A program made the translations under genes and the position numbers. Shown here piece by piece: positions 30,798-42,504 of a DNA stretch of 64,000 bases (positions within the stretch are counted from its first letter, which is position 1; each line of letters begins with the position of its first letter). The stretch is from NCBI RefSeq assembly GCF_954871325.1, contig NC_088775.1, positions 22,173,561 to 22,237,560 on the forward strand. Direction: 5' to 3'. This stretch comes from Gordionus sp. m RMFG-2023. Lineage: Eukaryota > Nematomorpha > Gordioida > Chordodea > Parachordodidae. Below the pieces are notes generated by a model. That model saw nothing but the letters and a program-made list of their open reading frames with translations, was not told the origin of the DNA and made no database searches.

Positions 30798-31560
30798 ATG
30801 TTAAATTTAAAGGATGAAATATGGAAAATGTTAAATGAAAATATGATAGAAGAAATGAGGAAAAGTATCAATATTATTAGATCGGGAGAGGAACGAAAAA
30901 ATATTGATAATAAAAGAGAAATAGAGATTAAAGATGACAATGGAGTGAGAGATAATGAACGAAATAATTATAGTCATGGAGAAAATTGTAAGAGAAGGTA
31001 TAATGAAAGGGATTTTTAAAGAGATGATTGAAGAAATGATAAGGAATACGATTATTTTAAAGTATAATACGTCAATGAACTTGCAGAGAAATGAAAAGGA
31101 AAATTGGGAAAAATAAAATTTTTTCCGAAATAGATTTAATCGTCCAAATATTAATATGCAAAATGTAAGGTGTTATTCATGTAGAGAATTGGGGCATATA
31201 AGTAGAAATTGTGTGCAGAATGGTGTAATGTTTAACAAGCAACCGATTAAATGTAATAGATTTGGAAGAGTTGGGCATAGTAGCGAAAAATATTATGTTC
31301 CGACCTATCGTACTATTGAAAATAATCAAAAAACATTTCAATGTGAAAGTAGTGGAAAAATGGGACATGCTAAAGAGAATTGTTATGTAAGAGAACCAAT
31401 AAATGGGGAAGCATTTCCTGCAGTGAAATACTTAGCACCGGCATCTAATGCAAGAATGATACAAAATAGTGATATTTTGAAAGAAGGTAAAGATGAAATT
31501 ATGTGTTTTAAGTGCAGGAAGGAAGGACATCGTGCTATAGAATGTCGAGAAGGTGACTAA
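30798..31560 (+). pseudogene. gag region of the gypsy fossil with zinc knuckles
   Basis: A Lys/Glu-rich segment is followed by a nucleocapsid-like stretch with several CCHC-type knuckles, such as CYSCRELGHISRNC and CFKCRKEGHRAIEC. The multi-knuckle arrangement suits RNA packaging. Fossil. Confidence 0.8.
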
Positions 31561-31779
31561 ATGATAGCGAAAATAGTAAAATGGAAGTTTTTACATTAAA
31601 CAATGAAAGGAAATTTCGGATCGGTGGAGAAGTAGAAGTTAAAAGAAATTTAGTAGATAAAAGAAATATAAATTTGGTAAATAGTGAAAATATAAAAAAT
31701 ATAGAATTCCTATTTTAAAATTAGAGGACAAAAGTGAGAAGGATAAATGTCCTCGTGTATAAGTAGTTGTAGGAAGTAG

Positions 31780-31960
31780 AGAAATATCTATGCTATTGGA
31801 TACAGGTGCTGCGATATCGATTGTAAGCTATGAAAATTATTGTGAATATTGGCCAGAAGATAATATAATTAAAGAGATGATAGTTAAACAGTTTGACGGA
31901 TCGGAAATAAAGGTTTTAGGAAAAATTGAAGTACCGTTTGTGAAGGTATAGTTAATTATT
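31780..31960 (+). pseudogene. Retroelement aspartic protease region
   Basis: LLDTGAAISIVSYENY marks the active-site block of a retropepsin, in the right place between gag and reverse transcriptase. Fossil. Confidence 0.75.
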
Positions 31961-32542
31961 TTAATTTGTGGATTGTTTATAAAAAAAGTGGAGACGATTA
32001 TAAGGTGGGAATGAATTGTTAAGATTGGTCCATTAAATAATTTTTGGGGTATCTTTTCAAATAAAATTAAACGAGATGAAATGGTTGAAGTTCAGAACGT
32101 TGAAATAGAAAATCGAGAATTATGTGATATAAAACATACATTGGAAATGGTATGATGGGTAATCGGAAAAGTGAGTTTGTAAAAGAGAATATGTCTCAAA
32201 CGCGGATAGTTCCAGTTAAAAAAAGAAAGGTAAGATATACTGAGTTGTCGCAAAGTGTTAATATTGTGGAAAATGACAAGCCTAGAGAGGTAAAAAAGAA
32301 ATACCTTGTAGAAAATGTATTAATGAGCAAAATAATGATGAAATAAAAATAGTCATGAAAACAGAAGAAATAGAGGAGAAAATTATTAGTCAAGAAATGT
32401 GTAAGGAACTGGATAATGAAAAGAAAGATATACCAGTGTTACAGAATTTCCCGGTGAAATTTGTAAGAAAAATAGAGGAAAAAGAGATTAAGGGAGGGGA
32501 AGGAAAGGAACAATTGTCGAGTTTGAAAATTGGAGGCTTGCA

Positions 32543-33300
32543 GTGTCAGTTTTAATAAATAGTTATAGTGAAACTTTTAAGGAGAAATTAGGATGTTTAG
32601 TGGATTATGAAGTTGATCTCCGTTTAAAGGAAGGTTTTGTGCCGCAATATTGTCCGGTGCGAAGAGTTCCATTTGAATGGAGGGCGGAAATGGAAAAAAA
32701 GAGGGACAGCTGGGTGAGAGATGGAATTATTTGTCCTATTGGTTACAGTGAATGGACAACTCCGTTTCCTGTTAGAAAGGCCAATGGAAAACTGAGGTTA
32801 TGTGCAGATTTTAGGGTGACCTTGAATCCTTGGGTTGTAGAGGTAAAATATCCGTTATCTCGAATAGAAGAAATTTTGGACAGCTTGAAAGGGGGAAAAT
32901 ATTTTTTCAAGATGATTTTTCGTGTGCATATTTGCAATTACCGATGGCAAAAACGACTAGGAAGTTATTGACGATTACGACATTCAAGGGATTGTTTACG
33001 TTTTGTCGATTACCATTTGGGTTAATTGTATCAGCCCCTATTTTTCTGCGGACAATGGCTGCTGTTTTCCAGGGTTTAGAGGGTGTTTTTTATTATATGG
33101 ATGATGTTTTGATCGTAGGAATAACGATTAAACAACATGATGATAGGCTAGAAGAAGTATTTATCAGAATTCGAAATAAAGGATTAAAGGCGAGTCGTGA
33201 AAAGAGTGTGTTGGGAGTAACTGAAGTGACGTATTTGGGTCATAGGATTAAGGGAATGGAGGTAAAACCGTTAGATAAGAATTTGTTGAGTATTGCATAG
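32543..33300 (+). pseudogene. Reverse transcriptase region of the gypsy fossil
   Basis: Recognisable blocks: KANGKLRLCADFRVTLNP, the LPFGL block and FYYMDDVLIVG, then VTYLGHRIKG near the connection to RNase H. Typical Ty3/gypsy reverse transcriptase. Fossil. Confidence 0.88.
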
Positions 33301-33421
33301 GCCGACCATAAAATAGAGGTCCCGTCGTTTATGGGAATTGTAAATTATTACCATCGGTTTATATCGAGTTTTGCGGAAATAGCTGCGCCTTTATATGAAT
33401 TATTAAGGAAAGGGGTACATT

Positions 33422-33925
33422 TTGAATGGAAAGATGAACGAGATTGCGTTCAGAACGTTAAAGGAGAGAATTGGGAAAGAGCCCATTCTGGTGTGTTTTA
33501 ATAGTGATCTGAAAGTAGTTTTGGCTGTAGATGCATGTAATAGAGGAGTAGGTGGGGCGATGTTGCATTTGATAAATGGAATTGAAAGACCTGTCTTATT
33601 TTTCTCGAGAGTGTTTCGAGAGGTAGAAAAGCGGTATTCAGTGATAGAACAGGAGGCTTTAGCTGTGATTTTTGGATTAACGAAATGTCGTGAATACCTT
33701 ATAGGTAGGAAGTTTGTTGTTTTTACAGATCATAAGTTGATCCATTTATTTAAGAAAGTTAACAAAGAGTTGATGTTATTGCCTCGACTTCAGCGATGGT
33801 TATTGTTAGTAGGAAGTTTTGATTTGGATTTAAAATATCGAAGGGGAAAAGAGAACCAGTTACCTGATATTTTATCGGTTAGGTGCGGGCGAAAGTTTGG
33901 ATTAATCGGTGATTTTGAAAATTGA
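33422..33925 (+). pseudogene. RNase H region of the gypsy fossil
   Basis: AVDACNRGVGGAMLHLI, RYSVIEQEALAVIFGLTKCR and FVVFTDHKLIHLF are the conserved Ty3/gypsy RNase H blocks. Fossil. Confidence 0.88.
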
Positions 33926-34104
33926 TAATCGGGAAGAATGTCTTGTACGGTAATGAGAAGTATAAAGGGTAGCCCAACGACGTGGGAAGATATACAAAGG
34001 TTTACAAGGAAAGATAGATAATTAGCGGTAGTTAAATTATGTCTAATGGGAAAAAGAACATGGAAAGATGCTGATAGAGTTTTAAATATTGAAACAGAAT
34101 TATA

Positions 34105-35031
34105 GTGGACGATTGTATTATGAGGGGACCCCGAGCTGTTATACCCCTGAAATTGAGGGAAAAAATTTTGAATATTATACATGCGGGTCATCAAGGAGTT
34201 ACTCGTATGAAACAATGGGGAAGAGAGTACGTATGGTGGCCGAAAATGAACGAGGATATTGATAAATTGGGAAAAGAATGTGAGATTTGCAATGCATGGT
34301 CTGACATGCCCCGTAAGGATAAAAATAGTACATGGCCAAAGGTTGTAGAACCAGGAGAGAGGGTTCATGTTGATTTTTTCGAATATGAAGGAAAAAAGTA
34401 TATATTAAGTGTAGATGCGTTCTCCAAATGGGTAAAATTGGAAGAAATTCATGAGTTGACGGCGAATATTGTGATTAAACATTTTTATAAAGTATGGTCG
34501 AAGTTTGGTATTCCGAAAACTGTGGTATTGGATGGTGGACCAGCTTTTATAGGGGAAGAATTCAAAAGATTCTATGAAAAAACGGGTGTATATCATGTGT
34601 TAACGCCACCGTATCATCCCAGTTCAAATGGACAGGCAGAGAGGATGGTAGCGACGGTTAAAGGATGGTTGAATAAAACCAAAAGTGGAAAAGGAGAAAT
34701 GTGGGTGAAGCATTTGTATTATAATAATGCGATGGGTAATGATGGTTTGTCTCCGGCAGAAAAAATGATAGGCCGGAAGGTAAGAATGTTTTAGGATATG
34801 TTAGTATCTTGTAAAACTAATGTAATTGTGGAGGATATTGATAGAAGGGAATTGGAATATAATGTAGGACAGTTAGTATGGATTAGATTATATGGAAGTA
34901 CTAAAAAATGGGAGAAAGGTGTAGTAATAAAAAATTTGGGAAACAAATTAAATAGAGTAAAATTTGATGATAATAGTGAAGGTGTCAGGCACAGGGATCA
35001 GTTGCAGAAGAGAGTGCATAGAAATGGTTGA
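34105..35031 (+). pseudogene. Integrase region of the gypsy fossil
   Basis: Zinc-binding HHCC segment (HAGHQGVTRMKQW...CEICNAW), the DDE core (VHVDFFEY, VVLDGGPAF, YHPSSNGQAERMV) and a small C-terminal domain ending RHRDQLQKR. It resembles the tail at the window's left edge. Fossil. Confidence 0.88.
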
Positions 35032-35468
35032 AAGAGGAAATTGTAAAAAAAGAAAATATTTAAGGATAGTTCCTGGTTAATAAAGATCTAGATTTCAATG
35101 GTTTCAATGGTGTAAATAATCGTGTAATCAAGAAGCAACCACTACCCACGTACATCGTATGTCCAACGTAAAAGAGGAACGACACTATGTTAGGAGGACA
35201 ACAAGTTATGACGGATACTACGAAAATCGCTTAAAAGAAAGGATGATGTCAACGTTAGAATCGACCTTCTAAAAACAATACTGGATGATTATCAAGATCT
35301 GATTGAGTGTATGAAGTGATAAAGAAGAAATACAGACATAAAAATATTGTTTAAACAAAAAAATATGTGAATCATTTATTGAATACTTATACGCTGATTA
35401 ATTTTTTTTTGCATAGTGATATAAAAAAAATATATATCATTTTGACCAGGATTTTTGTTAAGGGGGCG

Positions 35469-35833
35469 TGTTGTAGTATTATGTGTATTTAAATTATTAT
35501 TACAATAATGTCAAGCATATATTGTATTTTTATATGAAAAAGAAATTATGTCAAAGATATATTTTATATGAAAAAGAAATGATGTCAAAGATATATTGTA
35601 TTTTTATATATGAAAAAGAGATAATGTGAAGGTTTTAATTTATTTTTATTTGAAGAATAAAAAAATGTTTTTTAGTTTTTTTTTTCGCGTTAAAAAGAGA
35701 ATTTTTTTTATAAGAGAAATTTTTTTTATATAAAATAATTTTGGTTATAAAGAGTACATTATAGAAATAAAATTATAAATATTTTATCGTTTAATTAACC
35801 CAATCTACAAGAAGTTATAAGAAATCTACAAAA
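35469..35833 (+). repeat. 3' LTR of the gypsy fossil
   Basis: Starts TGTTGTAGTATT after the purine tract and ends near AAATCTACAAAA. It contains the uninterrupted site that, in the 5' LTR, holds the piggyBac-bearing insertion. Confidence 0.85.
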
Positions 35834-36610
35834 GATAAATTTTCCAAATTCTGTTGGTGGGAAGAAAAAGATTTGTATCATCTTTCTTAGAAATTACAGT
35901 CTCTACTGTCATTTCATTATCCAAAAAATATGCATAATTAAATAATATACATATTAATACCTTTCTCAATAAACAGTCCTACTATGTTAATTAGTACTGG
36001 TATATTAGGATTAGAAGGCTTAACTAATAATTTAAAAAATAAATTATATCAATTTATAAAAATATTACTATTTCTCGATGGTTACCAAGCTCTACCATCT
36101 TCGTTTCATCATTTAATATCTTAACCCTGGTGGGAGGAAAAAGATTTGCGTCATCTTTCATGGAAATTACAGTCTTAACTGTCAATTCATATAAAAAATA
36201 TGCAAATTAAATAATAATACAAATTTATACTTTTCTCAATAAACAGGCCTACTTTGTCAATTACAGCTGGTACATTAGGATTAAGAGGCATAACTAATGA
36301 TTTAAAAACAAATTAATATCAATTTATAAAAATATTACTAATTTCTTGATGGCTATCACGCTCTATTGTCTTCGTTTTAGCATTTAATATCTTTATCCTC
36401 TTAAAATCTGCATCATCTAAAAAAATACATATAATAATAAATATTTTATATTTTTGGTCTTCACAATTCTTATTCTTTTCCCCAATAATCGTGTTGAGTA
36501 ATTTTGAGACTAAATATTTAAAAAAATTAATGTTAGTTTTATAAATAATACCGTTCAAGTGATTTTCTTGAGCATTTAACTCCTCATTATAACTCACTAC
36601 CTTAGAGTTT
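35834..36610 (-). pseudogene. Middle part of the integrase-OTU gene with duplicated exon-like blocks
   Basis: Two copies of a roughly 270-bp block (about 35850-36125 and 36127-36390) encode, on the minus strand, peptides such as DDANLFPPTRVKILNDETK and the related FKRIKILNAKTKTIERDSHQ. They are separated by intron-sized AT-rich pieces. The block repeats therefore look like tandem exon duplication. Their function is unknown, and they lie between the integrase and OTU parts in minus-strand order. Confidence 0.5.
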
Positions 36611-36789
36611 TTATCATCTAAAAAATATGTATATTACTAAGTAATTAAGACAATTATATACCTTTTCTTGCAAAGTAATGTTTTATATTACATATATTTG
36701 CTTTGCTTTTTAAAAGGCTACCGCTAGCATTCATGAGCTCAACATTGCCTAAATATTAAAAATAATTTAATAATAATGATAAATTTTAC

Positions 36790-37500
36790 TTTTAAGAATC
36801 CTAACTATTGTATAAGGACCCATCCAAGATCTGGTCATTTTACCACCTTTCCTATCAGCCCGACGGCTGTTCTAAATAAGAACTTGATCATTGACCAAAT
36901 AATGGTTATTTCTACCAGTATTACGACTTCTATAATCCCTCTGCTGTTTAAGCTGAGCAAGATTTATATTGCCAGCAGCTATCTCATGAATATCATTCAT
37001 CCTGGAAACTCTTGAAAACAAAATTCTAAATCTGCTTCAGGTTCATTGTCAGGATCAATATCCTCTTCCTCGTCAACCTTAAATAGAGACATAATATATG
37101 GTATATGATTATAAAATGAGATTTATCATACCCCATAAGCTTGTTTTGCTTTTCTACCATACATCAGCTCATACTGTGTAAATTTCGAAGATTCGTGTAG
37201 AGAAGTGTTATAGGCAAATATTATGCCAGGCAAGGCATCTGTCCAAATTAATTGATCGTGCATTTTGGATTGTCCTATTCACTCTTTCAACCATGCCATT
37301 TGCTTGAGGGTGATAAGCACTTGTCACCCTCTGCATGGTCCCTACGAGTTTGTGAAAATTATTGCTTATTTCATTCACAAATCCTTGATCATTAATTTGA
37401 ATCTATATATAATATTAATATTTTATTACCAAATTTATTATACTTTTGTCCTACCATGTGTGCATAGTAACGAGTCTAACTCCATAAAAGCGATTATTGC
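36790..37500 (-). pseudogene. Ginger/gypsy-like integrase fragment
   Basis: The minus strand encodes FVNEISNNFHKLVG, then TSAYHPQANGMVERVNRT (third catalytic region of the DDE core). Next comes a QYELMYGRKAK-like block, and finally SRRADRKGGKMTRSWMGPYT, the integrase C-terminal domain. Such wording is typical of Ginger-type and domesticated gypsy-integrase genes rather than of the gypsy families nearby. Broken fossil; the N-terminal part was not found to the right. Confidence 0.7.
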
Positions 37501-37769
37501 TTGATGGCGAAGACTCTATCTCGTTGGACAAGCTTGCAATTTATTTATCCCTGTTAGACAAGGAGTTTCAGAAATAATTATTATTTGACTAGAAATTCAA
37601 AATGGTAGATAAATATTACGCCACTAAAAATTTGAAAATAATAAGTAAATATCATGCCGGAAAACTTGAAATCGAAATATTTAATATGAGATAGGAATAA
37701 ATATTAACAAATATAAATCAACATAAACAATAATATTTGTGAAAAATATTTCCGGCATCTGCATTTTTT
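37501..37769. other. AT-rich DNA with no recognised gene
   Basis: Nothing recognised between the integrase fragment and the hAT termini. Confidence 0.4.
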
Positions 37770-37920
37770 GGCTTTAGTGAGGGGGGGGGGGGATTTGTCC
37801 CCCTGTCCCCCTCTACGTACGCGCCTGGCTCAAGCCATATTGAGCCCAATGCAGTCGCGTCACTAGGAGGGGGTGCGCAGGGGCTCGAGCCCCCTAAAAA
37901 TTTGAATAGCCCCATGAAGC
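37770..37920. mobile_element. Two hAT-like termini close together
   Basis: 37775-37827 ends CCCCTCTACGTACGCGCCTGG, an inverted hAT terminus like the right end at 45.72 kb. 37850-37900 reads CAGTCGCGTCACTAGGAGGG then GGGGCTCGAGCCCCC, a left-type terminus. They are about 25 bp apart and face away from each other. The ORF across them is not a gene. Confidence 0.55.
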
Positions 37921-38146
37921 AAAATTTTTTTTTATAATGTCTCCCTAATATTCTCCTTAACTAAAAATAAATTTTTTTGATAGCCTGAACGTTTTCTTTT
38001 ATAATTCTAATTAACAATTATTTATAGATTTGATTTTATTATTTAAAAATTCATAATTTAATTATTAGATTAGATTAATACATTTAAATTATTTTTTTTC
38101 ACTATATCAGCTTGCATCAAATTGTTAAAAATGGAATATCATATCA
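37921..38146. other. AT-rich DNA
   Basis: No feature recognised. Confidence 0.4.
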
Positions 38147-38498
38147 ATATCACTCAGTGGCGTATCCAGGATTTTCTATAGGGGGGGAAATTTTTTTGGG
38201 GCCTTTGCCTCCAAACCCCCTTTGGCCAGCTTTTTCCTCACCTTCGGCCGGGTCATATCTTTGATCTATTCTTTTAAATTATTCATAATTCAATAATTAT
38301 ATTAATATTTTTAATTTTTATTTGAATTTTGGTTCCTTTTATAAATTATTTATTTAAGAAATTTTTTTTTTTAATTTTTAAATTTAACATTTATTAATAA
38401 AGACAAATTAAATCTGACAAAATGATAGTATAAAAATAAAATCATGTCCAAAACATAATTCTAGAAAATTTAAGAAATTTAACAAACAAGGACTTCAT

Positions 38499-38990
38499 TA
38501 GTGTTGTTAATCGGCTTAGCCGAGTCGGCTCGAACAAAGCTCACCCAAATTTTGGGTCGTTTTTTTCGACTCCAACTCAAAGTTTTGGTCGTTTTTTACG
38601 ACTTCGACCCGAGTTCAAGCCGAAAAAAACGACTTCGACACAAAATATGGGTCGTTTTTTACGACTCCGACTCAAAATTTGGGTTGTATTTTTCGACTCA
38701 AACTTGAAGTTAGGGTCGTATTTTTCGACTCCAAAGTTTGGGTCGTATTTTTCGACTCAAACTAGAAGTTTGGGTCGTATTTTTTGACTCCAACTTGAAG
38801 TTTAGATCGTATTTTTCGACTCCAACTCAAAGTTTGGGTCGTTTTTCTGACTCAGACTCAAACATCGGGTCGTTTTATTCAATCCGACCCAAAATATGGA
38901 TCGTTTTTTTAAAGACGCCTTAAAGTTTGGGTTGCTTTTTTTCATCTAACCAAATATCTAGATCATTTTTTTCGACCAAAAGTCAAATAA
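38499..38990. repeat. Left terminal inverted repeat: GGTCGTTTTTTCGACTC array
   Basis: About 15-20 diverged units of roughly 20-25 bp (TTGGGTCGTWTTTTTCGACTC). The counterpart is 43795-44345, inverted. ORFs through it (VVFYDSDSKFG-like repeats) are artefacts of the array. Confidence 0.9.
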
Positions 38991-39089
38991 CATTTAGTAG
39001 ATATTAATATTATAGGCGGGAAAGTTTCTTAAAGCTTCTTAAAGCTTCTTTAAATTATAACGCTCTGATTTAACTATTCCATCATAGTT

Positions 39090-41255
39090 ATTTTTTAAAA
39101 TTTTTAAGTAAAGATGTACCATAGAAAAGAGCCATTTGTTATGATGGTTATTTTTGAACTTTTTTAAATGAAATAGATAAAAATATATATTGTAGACATG
39201 TTAAATAAAAATTTCAGTGAAGATGTACCATAGATAAGTGACAATTGTCATAATCGACATTTTTGAACTTTTTTCAATTTTTTTAAAGGAAATAGCTAAA
39301 AATATATATTCTAAACATGTTAAATTTAAAATTCAGTGAGGATATATCATATATAGGTGACAATTGTCATAATCGCTATTTTTGAACTTTTTCAAATTTT
39401 TTTAAAGGAAATAGCTAAAAATATATATTCTAAACATGTTAAATATAAAATTCAGTGAGGATGTATCATAGATAGGTGACAATTGTCATAATCGTTATTT
39501 TTGAACTTTTTTCACATTTTTTAAAGGAAATAGCTAAAAATATATATTCTAAACATGTTAAATTTAAAATTCAGTGAGGATGTATCATAGATAGATGACA
39601 ATTGTCATAATCTTTATTTTTGAACTTTTTTCAATTTTTTTAAAGGAAATAGCTAAAAATATATATTCTAAACATGTTAAATTAAAAATTCAGTGAGGAT
39701 GTATCATAGATAGGTGACAATTGTCATAATCGTTATTTTTGAACTTTTTTCACATTTTTTAAAGGAAATAGCTAAAAATATATATTCTAAACATGTTAAA
39801 TTTAAAATTCAGTGAGGATGTATCATAGATAGATGACAATTGTCATAATCGCTATTTTTGAACTTTTTCAAATTTTTCTAAAGGAAATAGCTAAAAATAT
39901 ATATTCTAAACATGTTAAATTAAAAATTCAGTGAGGATGTATCATAGATAGGTAACAATTGTCATATTCGTTATTTTTGAACCTTTTTTAATTTTTTTAA
40001 AGGAAATAGCTAAAAATATATATTATAAACATGTTAAATTAAAAATTCAGTGAGGATGTATCATAGATAGGTGACAATTGTCATAATCTTTATTTTTGAA
40101 CTTTTTTCAATTTTTTTAAAGGAAATAGCTAAAAATATATATTCTAAACATGTTAAATTAAAAATTCAGTGAGGATGTATCATAGATAGGTGACAATTGT
40201 CATAATCGCTATTTTTGAACTTTTTTCAATTTTTTTAAAGGAAATAGCTAAAAATATATATTCTAAACATGTTAAATTAAAAATTCAGTGAGGATGTATC
40301 ATAGATAGGTGACAATTGTCATAATCGTTATTTTTGAACTTTTTTCAATTTTTTTAAAGGAAATAGCTAAAAATATATATTCTAAACATGTTAAATTTAA
40401 AATTCAGTGAGGATATATCATATATAGGTGACAATTGTCATAATCGCTATTTTTGAACTTTTTTCAATTTTTTTAAAGGAAATAGCTAAAAATATATATT
40501 CTAAACATGTTAAATTTAAAATTCAGTGAGGATGTATCATAGATAGATGACAATTGTCATAATCGCTATTTTTGAACTTTTTCAAATTTTTCTAAAGGAA
40601 ATAGCTAAAAATATATATTCTAAACATGTTAAATTAAAAATTCAGTGAGGATGTATCATAGATAGGTGACATTTGTCATATTCGTTATTTTTGAACCTTT
40701 TTTAATTTTTTTAAAGGAAATAGCTAAAAATATATATTATAAACATGTTAAATTAAAAATTCAGTGAGGATGTATCATAGATAGGTGACGATTGTCATAA
40801 TCTTTATTTTTGAACTTTTTTCAATTTTTTTAAAGGAAATAGCTAAAAATATATATTCTAAACATGTTAAATTAAAAATTCAGTGAGGATGTATCATAGA
40901 TAGGTGACAATTGTCATAATAGCTATTTTTGAACTTTTTTCAATTTTTTTAAAGGAAATAGCTAAAAATATATATTCTAAACATGTTAAATTAAAAATTC
41001 AGTGAGGATGTATCATAGATAGGTGACAATTGTCATAATAGCTATTTTTGAACTTTTTTCAATTTTTTTAAAGGAAATAGCTAAAAATATATATTCTAAA
41101 CATGTTAAATTAAAAATTCAGTGAGGATGTATCATAGATAGGTAACAATTGTCATAATCGTTATTTTTGAACTTTTTTAAATTTTTTTAAAGGAAATAGC
41201 TAAAAATATATATTCTAAACATGTTAAATTTAAAATTCAGTGAGGATGTATCATT
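39090..41255 (+). repeat. 119-bp satellite array, forward arm (about 18 copies)
   Basis: Very regular: CAATTG of TGACAATTGTCATAATCG recurs at 39361, 39480, 39599, 39718 and onward. Units also hold AAACATGTTAAATT and TTCAGTGAGGATGTATCATA. They are homologous to, but distinct from, the array at 15.0-17.2 kb. Copies are more uniform than in that array, so it was homogenised more recently. Confidence 0.95.
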
Positions 41256-42500
41256 TTAACAATATATATAGATATAAAAATTATATATAAAATTTATTAT
41301 TCATGATAATGATATCCCATGAATTTAAACATAAACACTGTTTAAGTGTTTCGGAGGCCATGCGATTTCTTTTATTTGTTACGGTGTCCACCCCTCTTGA
41401 GAAGACACGCTCGCTCTCAACGGATGTACTTTGCTGCGACAAAAAATCTTTAGCCATCATGCAAAAGTACGGAAAACGCTCAGAATTACAGTACGACTTA
41501 AAAAAACTCGACTTAACACTACATTTTTGAAAAATATGGCTCGCCTAAATTACTAAATTATATTTAAAAAAATTCATATTTTATATTAAAAAAATGCATC
41601 CGGAATCGCAAATACTTATAAAAAAATTTATTGTTTTATTAGTTTAAAAATTCCATATGGAAGTGAAGTGACTATTTAAATTCTAAAATTAAAAAAGATA
41701 TTTTATTTTACTTGGCGTGGTGCCAGCTAGACGGCAAATTTGTTGAGATTTTTTCTTTTCTTCATTGTTAGGGATAGGGATATGATTAATAATCATTTTT
41801 TTTAACTTTCCAAATTTTTTTTTATTATTTTTGAGGGTAGCCAAATTAAATTTTAATTTTTTTTTTTATTCAATTTTTGTTTTTAAAATTATAATTTAAT
41901 TTTAAAGAGTAACATAAATTTTATTAATAAAAGTTGTCCAATTTTCAGGATTAGTCAATATTTTTCTTGCTAAATAGGGTTAAAACGAGAGATTTTAAAT
42001 AATAAATGCATATACAAATTATTAAGATATATCTATAATTAATTCTAGCATCTTATTTTAAATTAATATTTAGAAATCTACACAATCTAGTTTCCAATAT
42101 AATTTAAAATTTCATCGATAGAGATTGATATAAAAGATATGGGTGCATATAATATATACAAAGTTAATTCTCTGTACAATGATATGTAATTTCCTTCATG
42201 AGATATCGCATAAAATTTATTCTCGAAAAAAAAACAAGGTATAAATATCATTGTAAGATGTGCCAAGTAAATTTTATCCTAACTAGTAACTTCAAAGAGG
42301 AAATATTTTAATATCCTCAAACTTAAAAATATAATATGAATAAAACATAGGAGTTTATGTGATAGTTGATTTTCTAACCCAGTCTATGACAATAACATAT
42401 TTAAGAATTTTATTATAAATTAAAATTACAAGAAATATATTAGCATCTCATTTTATCACTTAAAAATTATTATGTACCTAACTACTCGTATATATAATAA
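41256..42500. other. Unique core of the palindromic element
   Basis: Non-satellite AT-rich DNA between the opposed arrays. Its only recognised content is the transposase fragment at 41300-41490. Confidence 0.7.
41300..41490 (-). pseudogene. hAT transposase C-terminal (dimerisation) fragment
   Basis: The minus strand encodes MAKDFLSQQSTSVESERVFS, then RGVDTVTNKRNRMASETLKQ and CLCLNSWDII. This is the classic hAT C-terminal dimerisation motif (SxxSERVFS...CLxxW). No upstream catalytic domain was found in the core. It supports hAT ancestry for the element and suggests non-autonomy. It is open for about 55 codons, so decay is moderate. Confidence 0.88.
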
Positions 42501-42504
42501 CCAT

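Larger units (their letters stand above)
27749..35833 (+). mobile_element. Ty3/gypsy LTR retroelement fossil (about 8.1 kb with insertion)
   Basis: LTRs begin TGTTGTAGTATTATGTGTAT at 27749 and 35469. The 3' LTR is about 365 bp and is preceded by a purine-rich AAGGGGGCG tract. The 5' LTR is split by a piggyBac-bearing insertion (28066-30282). Internal order is gag with zinc knuckles, protease, reverse transcriptase, RNase H, integrase, as in Ty3/gypsy. Both LTRs contain a roughly 53-bp tandem repeat (TGTCAAAGATATATTGTATT). The element is broken in several places and old, judged by LTR differences. It sits inside an integrase-OTU gene. Confidence 0.88.

Noticed and set aside
35834-35850. Target-site duplication for the gypsy fossil at 27749-35833
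   Set aside because: Flanks aataa and gataa are similar, but the exact LTR end is uncertain, so I do not claim it.
36776-37504. Plus-strand ORFs of 79 codons
   Set aside because: They are antisense shadows of the minus-strand integrase fragment, which has clear motifs.
37718-37915. Proline-rich 65-codon ORF
   Set aside because: It spans two hAT termini and a poly-G/C tract; no coding evidence.
39090-41255. Possible CRISPR-like repeat-spacer array
   Set aside because: The whole 119-bp unit repeats with no unique spacers, and the context is a eukaryotic transposon.
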